From Micropterix aruncella (lineage: Eukaryota > Arthropoda > Insecta > Lepidoptera > Micropterigidae), in assembly GCA_944548615.1 (NCBI GenBank), contig OX155972.1, positions 2,593,625 through 2,657,624 on the forward strand: 64,000 nt of DNA, written 5' to 3'. The stretch's first letter is position 1, and each line of letters starts with the position of its first letter. The notes under the pieces were generated by a model, which saw nothing but the letters and a program-made list of their open reading frames with translations, was not told the DNA's origin and made no database searches. Positions 53,195 to 63,350 of the stretch are shown one piece after another. The position numbers and the translations under genes were made by a program.

Positions 53195-54068
53195 AGCTAA
53201 TTTACACTCTCGCGCGAAGCGCGAGGCGAGGCGTGGGATGAAGCGCGAGACGAGAGTGTGAACGTCTCGTCTCGCCGCGTCTTGTCTCGCGCCTCGTCTC
53301 GCCGTTTGCGGCGTTCGCGTCGGGAGCGGTATTTTGGGCACGAGTCAAAGTCGGGGAGCCAGCGACAAAAAAGGCAAGACTTTTGGAAAAGCTGATACTT
53401 TCATACCAGACAGTATTTTAGCCGTAGAATGCCGGGTTACAGTCAACAGGCCAGCTTTCGGGACACCTGATGCTGGCGTGTTAGGAAAGATGTAATTTTA
53501 ATTAGGGCCCCTAAAGTGTTTTGGAAAAGCTGAAAATTAATCAGTAGACAGTGGATGCAATTAAGCACTCGAAACAGATGGTCAGATTGTTTCATAATCT
53601 AACGCGTGGCGTCAGCATGTCCGTACCATTATATTGCAAGGCAAAGTAGACCGATACATCATAGACTGATGCGTGACATGTATGGAGATGCTGACGCCAC
53701 GCGTTAGATTATGAATCAGTCTGCGTATGTTTCGAGTTCTTTATTGCACCATCTACTGATGAATTTTCAGCTTTTCCAAAACACTTTAGGTTACTAAATA
53801 AAATTACACCTTTCCTAGTACGCCAGCGCCAGGTGTCCCGAAACCTAGCCTGCTGATTGTACTCCGGCATTCTATGGCCAAAATATTGTCTGATCTGAAA
53901 GTATCAGCTTTTCCAAACTCTTTCATGTTTTTGTCGCTGGCTCTTGGTCTAATAGGTGCTAGCTCGCACGCAACACGAGAGTGTAAACAGAAACTCATTT
54001 TCCTTCGATCACGCGAGACGCGAGGCGAGACACGGACACGAGGCGCGAGGCGCGAGTGTAAATCAGCT
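53195..54068. mobile_element. 874-bp palindromic element, 5-bp target duplication
   Basis: Starts AGCTAATTTACACTC and ends GAGTGTAAATCAGCT, with ATTAT on both sides (53190-53194 and 54069-54073). Most of the two halves are inverted copies: AATCTAACGCGTGGCGTCAG at 53598 and inverted at 53696, GGAAAAGCTGATACTTTC at about 53386 and inverted at 53898, GAGCCAGCGACAAAAA at 53357 and inverted at 53930. The loop is about 40 nt near 53645. CG-rich subterminal GCGAGGCGAG repeats lie at both ends. No ORF of note. Confidence 0.85.
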
Positions 54069-54098
54069 ATTATAATATTTTATGAAAACCGTACATAC

Positions 54099-54173
54099 CT
54101 CGGTCAATTTATCCATATCCTCCCGGTAGAACGCCAGATAGAAAAGACTCATGTGCGAGTTCACAAATTGAAA
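54099..54173 (-). CDS. Ano8: Anoctamin-8-like exon 3
   Basis: 75 nt, phase 0 to 0, acceptor TTCTTGATTTGCAG, donor GTATGT. It encodes 'FQFVNSHMSLFYLAFYREDM' then 'DKLTE', a membrane helix matching 'FQFVNSYLSLFYIGFYLKDM' of ANO8. Only 30 bp of intron separate the donor from the palindromic element. Confidence 0.96.
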
Positions 54174-55269
54174 CTGCAAATCAAGAACAACGATAGTGGA
54201 ACGGGCGAACATAACTAAAGGAGTGATAGACAGAAGAAAAGATGGGTTAGTTTGCGGTAACTTGTGTATGGGGTAAAAAGAAATAAAATAGAAGAGTTCG
54301 ATATTATGAAATATTATGAAAAAATTATGTAATTTATGCTCCTAATAGACTACAATGCGGTATGCAACATTTTTAAAACCGCAACCCCAAATCTTCTTTT
54401 TTTTCAGTAACACCATGTGGGAATGGGACAGGGGTAGTCTGTCTCACATAGCTAGATTGAAGCAAAAGGTAGTATAGTTAACGAATTTTGACTGGCTGTT
54501 TTGGATTAGGCTAGTCCTGACAGACCCTCATTAGTGGGCGTCAATAATGATCGTTTTGTATCTATTCTTTCCTACGTATGGTTTGAATTCTTTAGAAAAT
54601 TGAACCGCATAAAATTGGACACAAGGCGCTCTGGTTGATCCTGCCAGTATGCTTGTCTCAAAGATAATTATTTCATAAGTAGTTTTGGAAAGGTGCAAGA
54701 CTTGCATTGTTAAACTAATTACTTGTATTTAATTGTTTTCACATTTTAGCCTAAACAAAAATCGCATTTCATCAAACTCAGTAGCGTTTTAATTACAGAA
54801 TTTTTTCATTGCTATATTTTGAAGAGTAGTCTTGAACTTAATTTTTAGTGCGATATTTTTTTACAAGGTTTGTATTTCCTGAGATGTATAGTTTAAAAGA
54901 TTAATTTTTTGGACTTGTATCTGATTTAGCGATCCCGTTTGGGGTCGCGATCCCATGGTTGCGTACCGCTAGTCTAAAAGACGAGGGCCAAAAAGTCAGG
55001 TCGTTTTATGGCAACATTACCTACCATATATGTTGTATTCTTGGATGTCTCAGGACTATGGAAATGCCAGTTTAGCTACCGTAAGTGGTTTTGTTTGACG
55101 GGAATATGTAGTTAAATTAGATGAATATCAAATAGCAACTAAAATCAACAATGGAGTAGTTATTAGTAAAAATTTTAATTCATCTAAAAATGAAGCTCAA
55201 AGTGATGAATGTTGAAAGAATTATCTTAATCTATAATATTGTTATAGTTTAATATATTAAGAGTTTAAG
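54174..55269. other. Intron with rRNA-derived fragment and hAT-like end
   Basis: Contains the 18S-like stretch (54630-54668) and, near 54930-54970, GGGGTCGCGATCCCATGGTTG, which resembles ends of hAT MITEs ('GGGTCGCGACCC...GGTTG'). Otherwise nothing recognised. Confidence 0.5.
54630..54668 (+). other. 18S rRNA 5'-end fragment
   Basis: CTCTGGTTGATCCTGCCAG then TATGCTTGTCTCAAAGAT is the universally conserved start of eukaryotic 18S rRNA, with a short internal deletion (AGTCAT missing). Only about 38 bp is present, so it is a stray copy and not an rRNA gene. Confidence 0.85.
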
Positions 55270-56330
55270 CTGTGTACTGATAAACGCTTGTTGGAGCCAT
55301 TGAGAGGCTAATTACTTTCTGAATAACAGAAAGGGCTATGTCATGGCAGTAGGTGTACCAGCCTTGATCTACTAGTGCTCCTAAACGGGTTATACTTTAA
55401 CAACAAAATGTGGCCGCAATATTAGCAAATATAGCACGGCTATCACTGCAACATTTTATTGCAGCATATGGCTAGAAAATATATAGCCCGGCCATTCTCG
55501 GCAATATTTTTGCAAAAGTATGACCCATAATTTTGACTTGTAAACGGGCTACATAATCGGGCATCAATGGCCAACAAAATCATACGAGTTGCAGCGGCTT
55601 ATATTGTTTTAAATGAAAATTTAAAACGACAAAACAAGACGAGAATGTGGATTCGACCTGACTTCAATAAGCGTGATATTTTAGATATCTAATTTTTCCT
55701 GATTTTTTTTTTGATGATTTAAATACCAATTGAAAGATCATCTCCATATGAATTCACTATTAATAATAAATTCACAATACAATTGTCTATTAATGATGTA
55801 TATAAACATTTAAATACACTAATAAATAATATAAATTATTTCACGCAATTGTACATAACATATCAGAATAGATAATAATATGTTATAGATCATTATTATC
55901 ATCAGATAATATGAATACAAATTGAAGAAGTTATGCGTCGTGCCTCGCATCAGAAAGGGACGCACTTATGGCGCAAAACAAAACAGCAATAAAACTGGCA
56001 GGGCAATTTGCAGTATTTTCGATTGCGAAGCGATAGTCCAGCAACACACCGGCCACACAAAAAAATGCTTCGGCTATACGAAACATATGTGGCTAAATGG
56101 CCGGGATACACTACAAATATTTCCGTATATTGCAAAGTATGGCTGGTATTGCTAGCTGTATTGCAGCTACATATTGCAGCGAAAATGTGGCCCATTTAAG
56201 AGCACCTTGCAGCCACTTAAAAATGTCTACCTGTGAAAGGGGTATGGCTACAGAGGCGACATGAACTATCCTCTAAATAGCCAGCAAATAAAATTTCAGC
56301 ATTTTTGGAGTCCACTAATAAAATATTGTT
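55270..56330 (-). mobile_element. RLE-type LINE fragment split by TIR element
   Basis: Parts 55270-55370 and 56204-56330 match consecutive stretches of the LINE at 59.7-59.95 kb (GAGGCTAATTAC, GTGTACCAGCCTTGATCTA; then GGGGTATGGCTACAGAGGCG). Between them lies a separate inverted-repeat element. Confidence 0.75.
55371..56203. mobile_element. Non-autonomous DNA transposon inside LINE
   Basis: Inverted ends GTGCTCCTAAACGGGTTATA and GGCCCATTTAAGAGCAC (complement GTGCTCTTAAATGGGCC). AAAATGTGGCC occurs near both ends. Short frames at 55922-56199 lack transposase motifs. Confidence 0.65.
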
Positions 56331-56334
56331 TAAC

Positions 56335-57010
56335 GGTCCGGGAGTTAATGGGCCCTTGCTGAGTTGGCCACGAAGACCCATTCTGTTCAGGGTTGTTCAC
56401 ACTCACGGGTCAACACCTATCCGACGGCCTCCACGCATGAAGTGCGAGCCTGGGTAGGACTCTGGCCTTATGGTCAATTTCCCCTGGGAATCAACCTTCT
56501 GGCGCTCCTGGACAGTCTGCACACCGTGCGGCGTAAGCCAATCGACTGTGCACTCTGACTAACAGTCGGGGGAGTCTGGAAGCAGTACTGTTTCCTATAG
56601 AGCGGGGGTGGCTGCGGACCTTACGGCGACTGCTCTTGAAACGACCATCGGCCATCCGATCCTGGGTGAACAGCCGGGCAAAGGACGCTGTGGTCCGCGA
56701 TAGATTCGGTAAACACCGTTTCACCGCTTCGTAAGGGAGAGGACCGCGCAAGCGACCTCGAACTCGTAACCAATCGAGAGACCGGAGTAATCTGGTCACA
56801 ATTGGAAGTAAGGGCGCGAGTGTCGGCCCGCCGGGTAACATTCCTGGCTATCTTACGGTTAAGGCGTTGGTCTCTTACGGGCTCGTGGCGTAGCTAGACG
56901 GTGGATTGTTTTGTCCCCAAGTCTTCTGCGCTCACTTCCAGGGAGATAGAACGACTAATCGTTAAAACTTCCTGAGGTGACGGGCTCGCCCGCTGTAGTC
57001 GACAACCCAA
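56335..57010 (+). repeat. Dispersed repeat family X, longest copy
   Basis: Begins GGTCCGGGAGTTAATGGGCC and runs to GGTGACGGGCTCGCCCGCTG. It holds all blocks seen in the other copies, including AGCGGGGGTGGCTGCGGACC and GAGGACCGCGCAAGCGACCT. No terminal repeats or coding capacity recognised. Confidence 0.8.
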
Positions 57011-57653
57011 GTTGTTTAACGGTCCATCGGAGAGGAAATACAAAAGTGTGCATAATATTATGTTGTCAAGTCATTTTGACATTGAAGGCCAATAGCATTA
57101 GAATATTGTTTCAACATTATTTTCCTAATTTTTAGATTGATTTTTAGACCCACGTGTCAAGATTTAACCAGCCCATGGTAGGTTAACCTAATTACTTTTT
57201 CGATAGATTTCAACTCTAATGATACATTATAACAATTTCAACAAAGCATTTTTGTCATTATGGTGTGATATTTTCGGCACAAGTTTTTGGGGTATAAGAA
57301 AGAATAAATTAAAAACGACATCATTAAAACAACTAATTTCAGCAAGTTTGCTATAAACACCTTCAAATAAAAAAAAAAAAGTAATCTTGATTGCTATTTT
57401 GCTAACACGATGGCACAATCAGTAAAGTTGCAACTCATTATAAAGATCCACAAAATGTTCCATGCTATAGTTGTTTATAAATTCTCAAGCCAAACATAGA
57501 AGGTTATGAAAAGAAGACGTTACCAACAATATACAACGAAAACAGGAAACTATTCCAAAACAAGCATTAGATTACGAAAGCGAAAAAAAGTCAGAAATGC
57601 GCTGCGATAGAGGTGATCCGTTAAACATGTGCGACAAAACAAAACCAACTAAC
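57010..57653. other. Intronic sequence, nothing recognised
   Basis: AT-rich intron between repeat X and exon 2. CAAGTTGTTTAACGGTCCATCGG near 57010 repeats the start of family X, probably its target duplication or tail. Confidence 0.4.
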
Positions 57654-57709
57654 CACAGAGATCTTGAAGATTAGGTGATTTTCGTACTTAGTCTCCAGGC
57701 GGTAGTTCT
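57654..57709 (-). CDS. Ano8: Anoctamin-8-like exon 2
   Basis: 56 nt. It completes a Glu codon with exon 1's final G, then reads 'NYRLETKYENHLIFKISV'. Vertebrate ANO8 has 'NYRLQSAYEKHLIIKVVL' in the same place. Donor GTTAGT at 57653; acceptor GGAAACGGCAG, which has a weak pyrimidine tract. Joining to exon 3 gives the correct length of the conserved K-x-x-x-F-Q-F run, which confirms the donor choice. Confidence 0.94.
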
Positions 57710-58158
57710 CTGCCGTTTCCACAAACACGTCAAACAAAAAACGAAACAAAAAAATACACAAAACAGGCCAGTAGAAATATGCATCCAAGGCAGCATGGAA
57801 TAAAGATAAAAATAGTGGTTAAGATTGGGGGAAAAAAAGTCATTTTTATCAATATGGTGTGGTATTTTTTTTTAATCTAGCATAAACAAATGAAATATAC
57901 GTAGTCTGTTCAAACAGTAACCAATTGTTTTTTTTTTTAAATAAATAAAGCACGGGATTTGTCCTTTGGTGAATGTAGGAAGATGTGTAGGAAACTGCGT
58001 ATGTGAGATTTTTTCATACCTTCTGAAAGCATCAGTCACTGACAATCGGCCAATGAGTGAGTAAGTACAGTGAGCGTCCATCGCATTTAGAAGGATGAGC
58101 GACTTATTAGAAATTGTATGAAGTTTTATCACAAACTTGGAGATACTCGTGATTAATA
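57710..58158. other. Intronic sequence, nothing recognised
   Basis: AT-rich. A 102-codon minus frame at 57872-58180 enters the neighbouring MITE and has no family resemblance. Confidence 0.4.
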
Positions 58159-58518
58159 GGGTGTTTTTTATTTGTGACATCTTGCAGTAGATAAATCAGT
58201 ACGAGCAAGTAAGCAACTTTTGATTTTAAAAAAATATATATAATTTGTTTTTTTTTTGCTTTACGTCATTTAGTGGTAGGTAAAATATTGCAAAAATTGT
58301 TTATTAGCGATATTTTACTAGCTGCTAGATAGTGCAGAGCACTCAACGCTTCTTAAACTTTTTTTTCAGTAGATATATGTAATTTACAAATCTGACAAAA
58401 AAAAGACATGTTTTTGAAAATTTTTTATTGCTTTTTTTTCATTTTTTTAATCAAAAGTTGCCTATATGATCATACTGGTTCACCACTACAAGGTGTCACT
58501 ATTGAAAAACTCATCCTG
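58159..58518. mobile_element. MITE family A, full but diverged copy
   Basis: Starts GGGTGTTTTTTATTTGTGAC after TA and ends ACTCATCCTG before TA. It has the central pair (TAGTGGTAGGTAAAATATTG and GCGATATTTTACTAGCTGCT). Confidence 0.72.
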
Positions 58519-58575
58519 TATAGGGCATTAGATTGATCAATGTTAGGTAACCTAACAGTCACAGGGAATTGCATA

Positions 58576-58998
58576 TCTATACTAATATTATAAAGAGGTA
58601 AAGTTTGTGAAGTAATCTCTGGATCTACTGAACCGATTTTGAAAATTCTTTTACCAATAGAAAGCCACGTTATTTGTGAGTGACATAGGCTATATATTAA
58701 TTCCTAAAATGAAAAGACTTTTTCGTGGTAGTCGGATTTGCAAAGTAAGTCGGAGAAAAAACGGTCTAACGAAAATGTTTCTAACTAACACTGCCTTAAC
58801 GATGACAGATATAATATTTTATTTAAGTCACAAAAAGTAGTATTTTATATCAAAAAAATAATTTAAATCTTTAGGTCATGTTTATTGGTCATATTATCAA
58901 CAATTATGAATTCTTATCAAAATAAGTAAATGTAGCGTCTCAAGTGTTTAAAACAAAAGACTTTTCCCTTTTACTGCATAAATAGATAAAGAGATAAT
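58576..58998 (+). mobile_element. Helitron 5' part, truncated copy
   Basis: TCTATACTAATATTATAAAG preceded by A. About 420 bp is homologous to the complete copy at 60105-60855 and then breaks into LINE sequence. Confidence 0.75.
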
Positions 58999-60104
58999 AC
59001 GACAAAAAATACAATAAATACAAACGGAGCTGCCATGGAATTCACCGACCGGAGTCGGGCCCATCATAATACTATTTTTTTACACTTCTGGGGGGTGAGC
59101 AGTGGATTCCGGACTTACGAACCGGCTGTGGTAGGTTTAGGACAGCTGTCTTGCCACATGTGAGCGTTCACCTTGCCACCCATTCACTCCCCCTTCGAAG
59201 CCATAGAATTTGAGATGCGCAAATCGCAGTTTTAGATAATTTTTCTAAGAAAGAGTTGATTATTTTTCTGGAAAGGCCAAGATCTTTAAAGAGGTGAAAT
59301 AGAGATTTAGCTGGCAGGCCACGAGCGCCAACTTCCACCGCGTGAAGGTGAACAGTGAAGCCGTTCCGGGTTACGGCATTTGCAAGATCATGGTATTTAT
59401 TTAATTTGTACTCGTGGTCTTTTGGGATATTTGATTCCCATGGAACAGTTAATTCTACAATAAGAGCCACCTTCCGAGATAGAGAGTAAAGAGTTATATC
59501 TGGACGGAGGGCTGTGCATCCGAGACTTTCAGGGAATTTATACTGCTTAGAGACCGAATCAACCTCCAGAGTCCAATCTGTAGCTTTCTCGATTATTGAG
59601 AAAGGTTTTGTAGTTAAATGTTTTTTGCCTTTAGAGCCATCCCGCACAAACTGTATTGGGGGTTTGGAGGATACTGTCAAACCCTTGTTGGCACGAGCCA
59701 CTGAGAGACTAATTACCTCGCGAATAACAGCGAGAACTTTGTCATGGCGGTAAGTGTACCGTCCTTGATCTAAGGCCACCTTGCAGCCAGCTAGAATGTG
59801 TCTAGCTGTGCAAGGGGTATTGCTACAGAGGGGACAAGAACTATCCTCGGCAAAGCTCCAACGAGCGAGGTTACTGGGGTCTGGAAGTGTATGCTGAAAG
59901 GCATTCAAATAAAATTTCAGCATCTCTGGCGTCCAGTCATAGAGCATTACCTTCCAGTGCATTGGAGGCGGAATGCAAAAGTCACCAATTGTTGTCCAGT
60001 CATTCTGGCATTGAAGGCCAATAGCATGAGCCATACTCTTGTTGTCGTAATCTCCCCGCAAAAGAGACTTCTTAGGTATGGAACCGCGACAGTGTCGTAA
60101 TCTA
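58999..60104 (-). mobile_element. LINE with restriction-like endonuclease, 5'-truncated
   Basis: Lies between two Helitron copies. The 3' end (59000-59167) matches the plus copy at 33.2-33.4 kb. Three other fragments in the window belong to the same family. Confidence 0.85.
59168..60104 (-). CDS. R2-like LINE C-terminal region with endonuclease
   Basis: The minus frame is open from the Helitron border to the stop at 59168; the Met used by the longer frame (60232) lies inside the Helitron and is not genuine. The segment has 'MHWKVMLYDWTPEMLKFYLN', a zinc-binding CPLC...H....C motif ('CPLCSNTPCTARHILAGC'), then the restriction-like endonuclease core: 'YRHDKVLAVI', 'LRPDITLYS' and 'VALIVELTVPWE' (PD-x-E type). 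These features occur at the C-terminus of R2/NeSL-like non-LTR elements, downstream of the RT. The RT itself is missing. The catalytic D and E are present, so only truncation inactivates it. Confidence 0.82.
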
Positions 60105-60855
60105 TCTATACTATTATTATAAAGAGGTAAAGTTTGTGAGTTTGTTTGGTTGTAGGAATTAATCTCTGGGTCTACTGAACCGATTTTGAAAATTGTTTTA
60201 CCAATAGAAAGCCCGTTATTTGTGAGTGTCATAGGGCCATATATTAATCCGAAAAATGAAGACTTTTTCGAGGTAGTTAGATTTGCAAAATAAGTCGGAG
60301 AAAAAACAGTCGAATGAAAACGTTTCTTACGAACGCTGCTTTAAAGATGAGAGATATATGATTGAGTTTTAGAGAAAAGTTGTAGAGCTTGGTAATGCCT
60401 ACAAAAAAGTCAGCGACAGCATATTTCTAAATTTTATATTTAAGTCACAAAAAGTAGTTTTTTACATTAAAAAAATAATTTTAATCATTAGGTCATGTTT
60501 ATTGGTCATATTATCAACAATTATGAATTCATATCAAAATAAGTAAATGTATCGTCTCAAGTGTTTAAAACAAAAGACTTTTTCCTTTTACTGCATATAA
60601 TTTCCCTTTTACTGCATAAATGGTTAAAGAGATACGACACTCACAAATAAGACACTCACAAGAAGACACTCACAAATAACGGTAATATAGTCAAATTGGC
60701 ATGCAAATACATACACACATATGCAGTAAAAATATAACCCTTCTTTTGGCAGTCAGGAAATAAATCATAGCACTCAGTACTAACCGAACCACACTCATAA
60801 TTTCATCACAAGTAAAAAGTTTTACCGCCCAACGAAGTATGCACGGGCCAGCTAG
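60105..60855 (+). mobile_element. Non-autonomous Helitron, 751 bp
   Basis: Begins TCTATACTATTATTATAAAG after A and ends GGGCCAGCTAG before T. No terminal inverted repeats or target duplication, as expected. The 5' 430 bp is shared with 58576-58998. Confidence 0.85.
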
Positions 60856-61194
60856 TATGCTATAAATACGTGAGAACTTATGGACTGATCTGGTATTTAG
60901 GGTTTACGCAAGTTCTTAGGTTTAGGGATGGATGACGGAGGAACTGGTATTGAACTGGTTAGATGTTGTATAGGGACAGTGTCCTGGGATATTAAAAAAA
61001 ACCTCACGCCGTGCTCAATATATCGCACCCCCGATCAAATACAGTAATAACTTGAAAAAATTCAATTATGGTGTTTCTTATAAAAATTATTGCCATTTCT
61101 CATTTAACACTCCCAAAAAAAGTCATTCCTGTTACTTCACTAGTGCTATTGGTGAATTAGTGAAGTAACAGGTTTTATAAGAAAAGTTTTTCCA

Positions 61195-61735
61195 CTATCA
61201 CCAGTGAACTTTTCCTCAAGCTCTATAAAACCTACATTCGCCCGCTCCTCGAATACTCCTACCAGGTATGGAATCCTTACTTTCGGAAGGATATAGAGCA
61301 CCTGGAAAGAGTTCAGAGAAGAGCAACAAAGTTGGTGCTATCGCTGAGGAGCAAACCATACGAAGTACGACTGAAAGAACTTCGCCTGACGACATTAGAG
61401 GAACGTAGGCAGCGAGGAGACTTAATAGAAAGCTACAAAATGCTTCACGGTTATTACAGCGTGCCCAACCTCGAGAGCATGTATACCCTGAACACCAATA
61501 AGCAACTGCGTGGACACTCGTTGAAGCTAAATTAGACAATTGCAGCATCGAACCCCAGGAAATATTTTTTGACAAATCGTGTAGTGGATGCTTGGAATGC
61601 GTTGCCAGAGGAAGTGATCTGTGCTATCTCTGTCAATAGCTTTAAAATCAAACTGGACATTTTTCTTAGTGCAAAACAGTCACAAGTTTAAAAACAAGTG
61701 CATGTTGTGATATCACGCATCAGCCTTAAGCTGCC
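61195..61735 (+). mobile_element. CR1-like LINE RT C-terminus and 3' end
   Basis: The plus frame reads 'YKTYIRPLLEYSYQVWNPYF', then 'VQRRATKLVLSLRSKPYEVR' and 'LRLTTLEERRQRGDLIESYK'. After one stop near 61533 it continues 'YFLTNRVVDAWNALPEEV'. A typical truncated copy, followed by a TAA/ATA repeat (61740-61776). Confidence 0.85.
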
Positions 61736-61739
61736 AGTG

Positions 61740-61743
61740 TATA

Positions 61744-61776
<33 letters not shown>
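61740..61776 (+). repeat. ATA/TAA microsatellite
   Basis: About twelve TAA units at the 3' end of the LINE, as is usual for CR1-like tails. Confidence 0.85.
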
Positions 61777-61777
<1 letters not shown>

Positions 61778-62190
61778 TGTTTTTGGGAGTGTAAAATGAG
61801 AAATGAGACTTTTTTATAAAGAAATACCATAATTGGAATTTTTCAAGTTATTACTGTATTTGATCGGAAGTGCGATATTTCAAGGTAACCTGATATCTAA
61901 ATTGAAAACAAAATTAAATCGTTGAATATGGTGATAATTCCAGGATGAATGATTTCACAGTTCCAAGTTTTAGATGTAGTTGTTAGTAATTCAAATATAT
62001 TCAGTCGCATTATATTCGAGGTCGCTTTATATTCGGGCTAATATGTTTTTTTTTGTGAATAAATGTATTTTTCAGTTTTTTGATGGTGTCTAATAATACA
62101 GTTTATTTGGTTTCCAATTATTTAGTTTTTTTTATCCGCCACCTTTTGCTGCAAAACAATAAAAATACAAACAGGTAAAAAATTACGTAC

Positions 62191-62308
62191 CTATTTCGTT
62201 TAAATAAAATGCAATCTTCTCGTATACTTTTTCTTGTATGGCAATTAGCAATGCGAGAAGAGCCCTTGGAATGAATGTTAAATAGTAGAGGTTTGAGTCC
62301 CACCAATC
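62191..62308 (-). CDS. Ano8: Anoctamin-8-like exon 1 in window (internal exon)
   Basis: 118 nt, acceptor GATTGATTTCAG, donor GTACGT. It reads 'DWWDSNLYYLTFIPRALLAL', then 'LIAIQEKVYEKIAFYLNEI'. Vertebrate ANO8 has 'VAFVPKVLLALVVTVCDEVYKKIALWLND'. This is a membrane helix in the TMEM16 channel/scramblase core. It enters in phase 0 and leaves in phase 1. TMEM16 proteins are dimeric membrane proteins; ANO8 acts at endoplasmic reticulum-plasma membrane contacts in mammals. Upstream exons coding for the N-terminal half must lie to the right of the window. Confidence 0.94.
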
Positions 62309-62639
62309 CTGAAATCAATCATTATCATTATAATCTTTTCAGGGCGAGGATAAAACTCAATTCGTGTCATTCTAGATTTTGTTTTTATAGTTGTGAATAT
62401 ATGCCAATTTTCTTAAAAAATATCATTTTACTGTACTAATAATTAAAACTGCAAAAGAGTTCAGTTGTTTGCGAAGAATAACTACTAAGCACGTAAGAAG
62501 TATCACCGGATAAAATATTCAACTCATGCCTACGAGATGCCACTGCGAAATAAGAATTACAAGAAAACTAAGCAATTTGATCCCTCCGGATATGGATAGA
62601 ACTATCCTTAGTGTGATTTTCCACCAATAGCAGTCTTCT
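62309..62639. other. Intronic sequence, nothing recognised
   Basis: AT-rich, no supported ORF. Confidence 0.4.
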
Positions 62640-63350
62640 TCTTCTTCATCATCAGCGCGCATTCGGCCACCGTTGGGCATACGCCTCTCCAATCACTCTC
62701 CATCCGGATCGATTGTCCGTTTCCCTCATCCAGACTGGTCCAGCTGTCTCCTTAATGTCATCGGACCATCGGGCCAATGGTCTGCCCACACTTCTTCTGC
62801 CTAGCCGGGGTCTCCACTCCAAAACGCGCTTGATCCACCGTTCGTCGTGTCGTCAGGCCACGTGGCCGGCCCAAGCCTATTTCAGCTTGGCCGCTGTCTG
62901 ATGAGCTCGTTTGGGCCTCGATCGCGCAACGATATGCCGAGCATGACTCGCTCCATGTTACGCTGCACCACCTTAAGCTCGTAGATCATCCCAGCAGTCA
63001 GTGTCCATGTCTCACAAGCATACGCCATAGCCGGTAACACGCACTGATTATACACCTTTGTCTTGAGCGATTGGGGAATTCTGACTTCAGCACGAAGCTC
63101 AGCTTCCCGAAGGCTGCCCATCCCAATTGTTTTCTTCGCTTTATCTCTGCCATCATCGAGTCCCGGCCGAGCTTTATCACCTATCCTAGGTATATGTACT
63201 CCTGTACCTACTCCAGCGGTTGTCCATTCAATGAAATGGGATTCGGTGTGAGATCGGCTTTCGCCAATAGCAGTAAAAAACACAAATTCGATTTTATGTA
63301 CGAGGTCTCGCATATAGATTGACAACATGCTTATGTCACTAAAATAGTCG
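62640..63350 (-). mobile_element. RTE-like LINE, C-terminal RT fragment
   Basis: The minus frame 63328-62882 reads 'LKTKVYNQCVLPAMAYACET' then 'WTLTAGMIYELKVVQRNMER' and 'MLGISLRDR', the end of RTE-type reverse transcriptases. The rest continues in other frames to 62650 (GGAGAGGCGTATGCCCAACG). 5'-truncated and frameshifted. Confidence 0.88.

Larger units (their letters stand above)
61010..61890. mobile_element. Inverted-repeat element containing a LINE tail
   Basis: 61015-61125 and 61785-61885 are about 100-bp imperfect inverted copies (CGATCAAATACAGTAATAAC and complement; GAGAAATG...TTATAA). A CR1-like LINE 3' end and an ATA microsatellite fill the inside. Confidence 0.7.

Noticed and set aside
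54630..54668. 18S rRNA gene
   Set aside because: Only 38 bp with a deletion; no continuing rRNA sequence.
59168..60232. 354-codon frame as a single gene starting at 60232
   Set aside because: Its first about 40 codons are Helitron sequence; the LINE-derived part begins at 60104.
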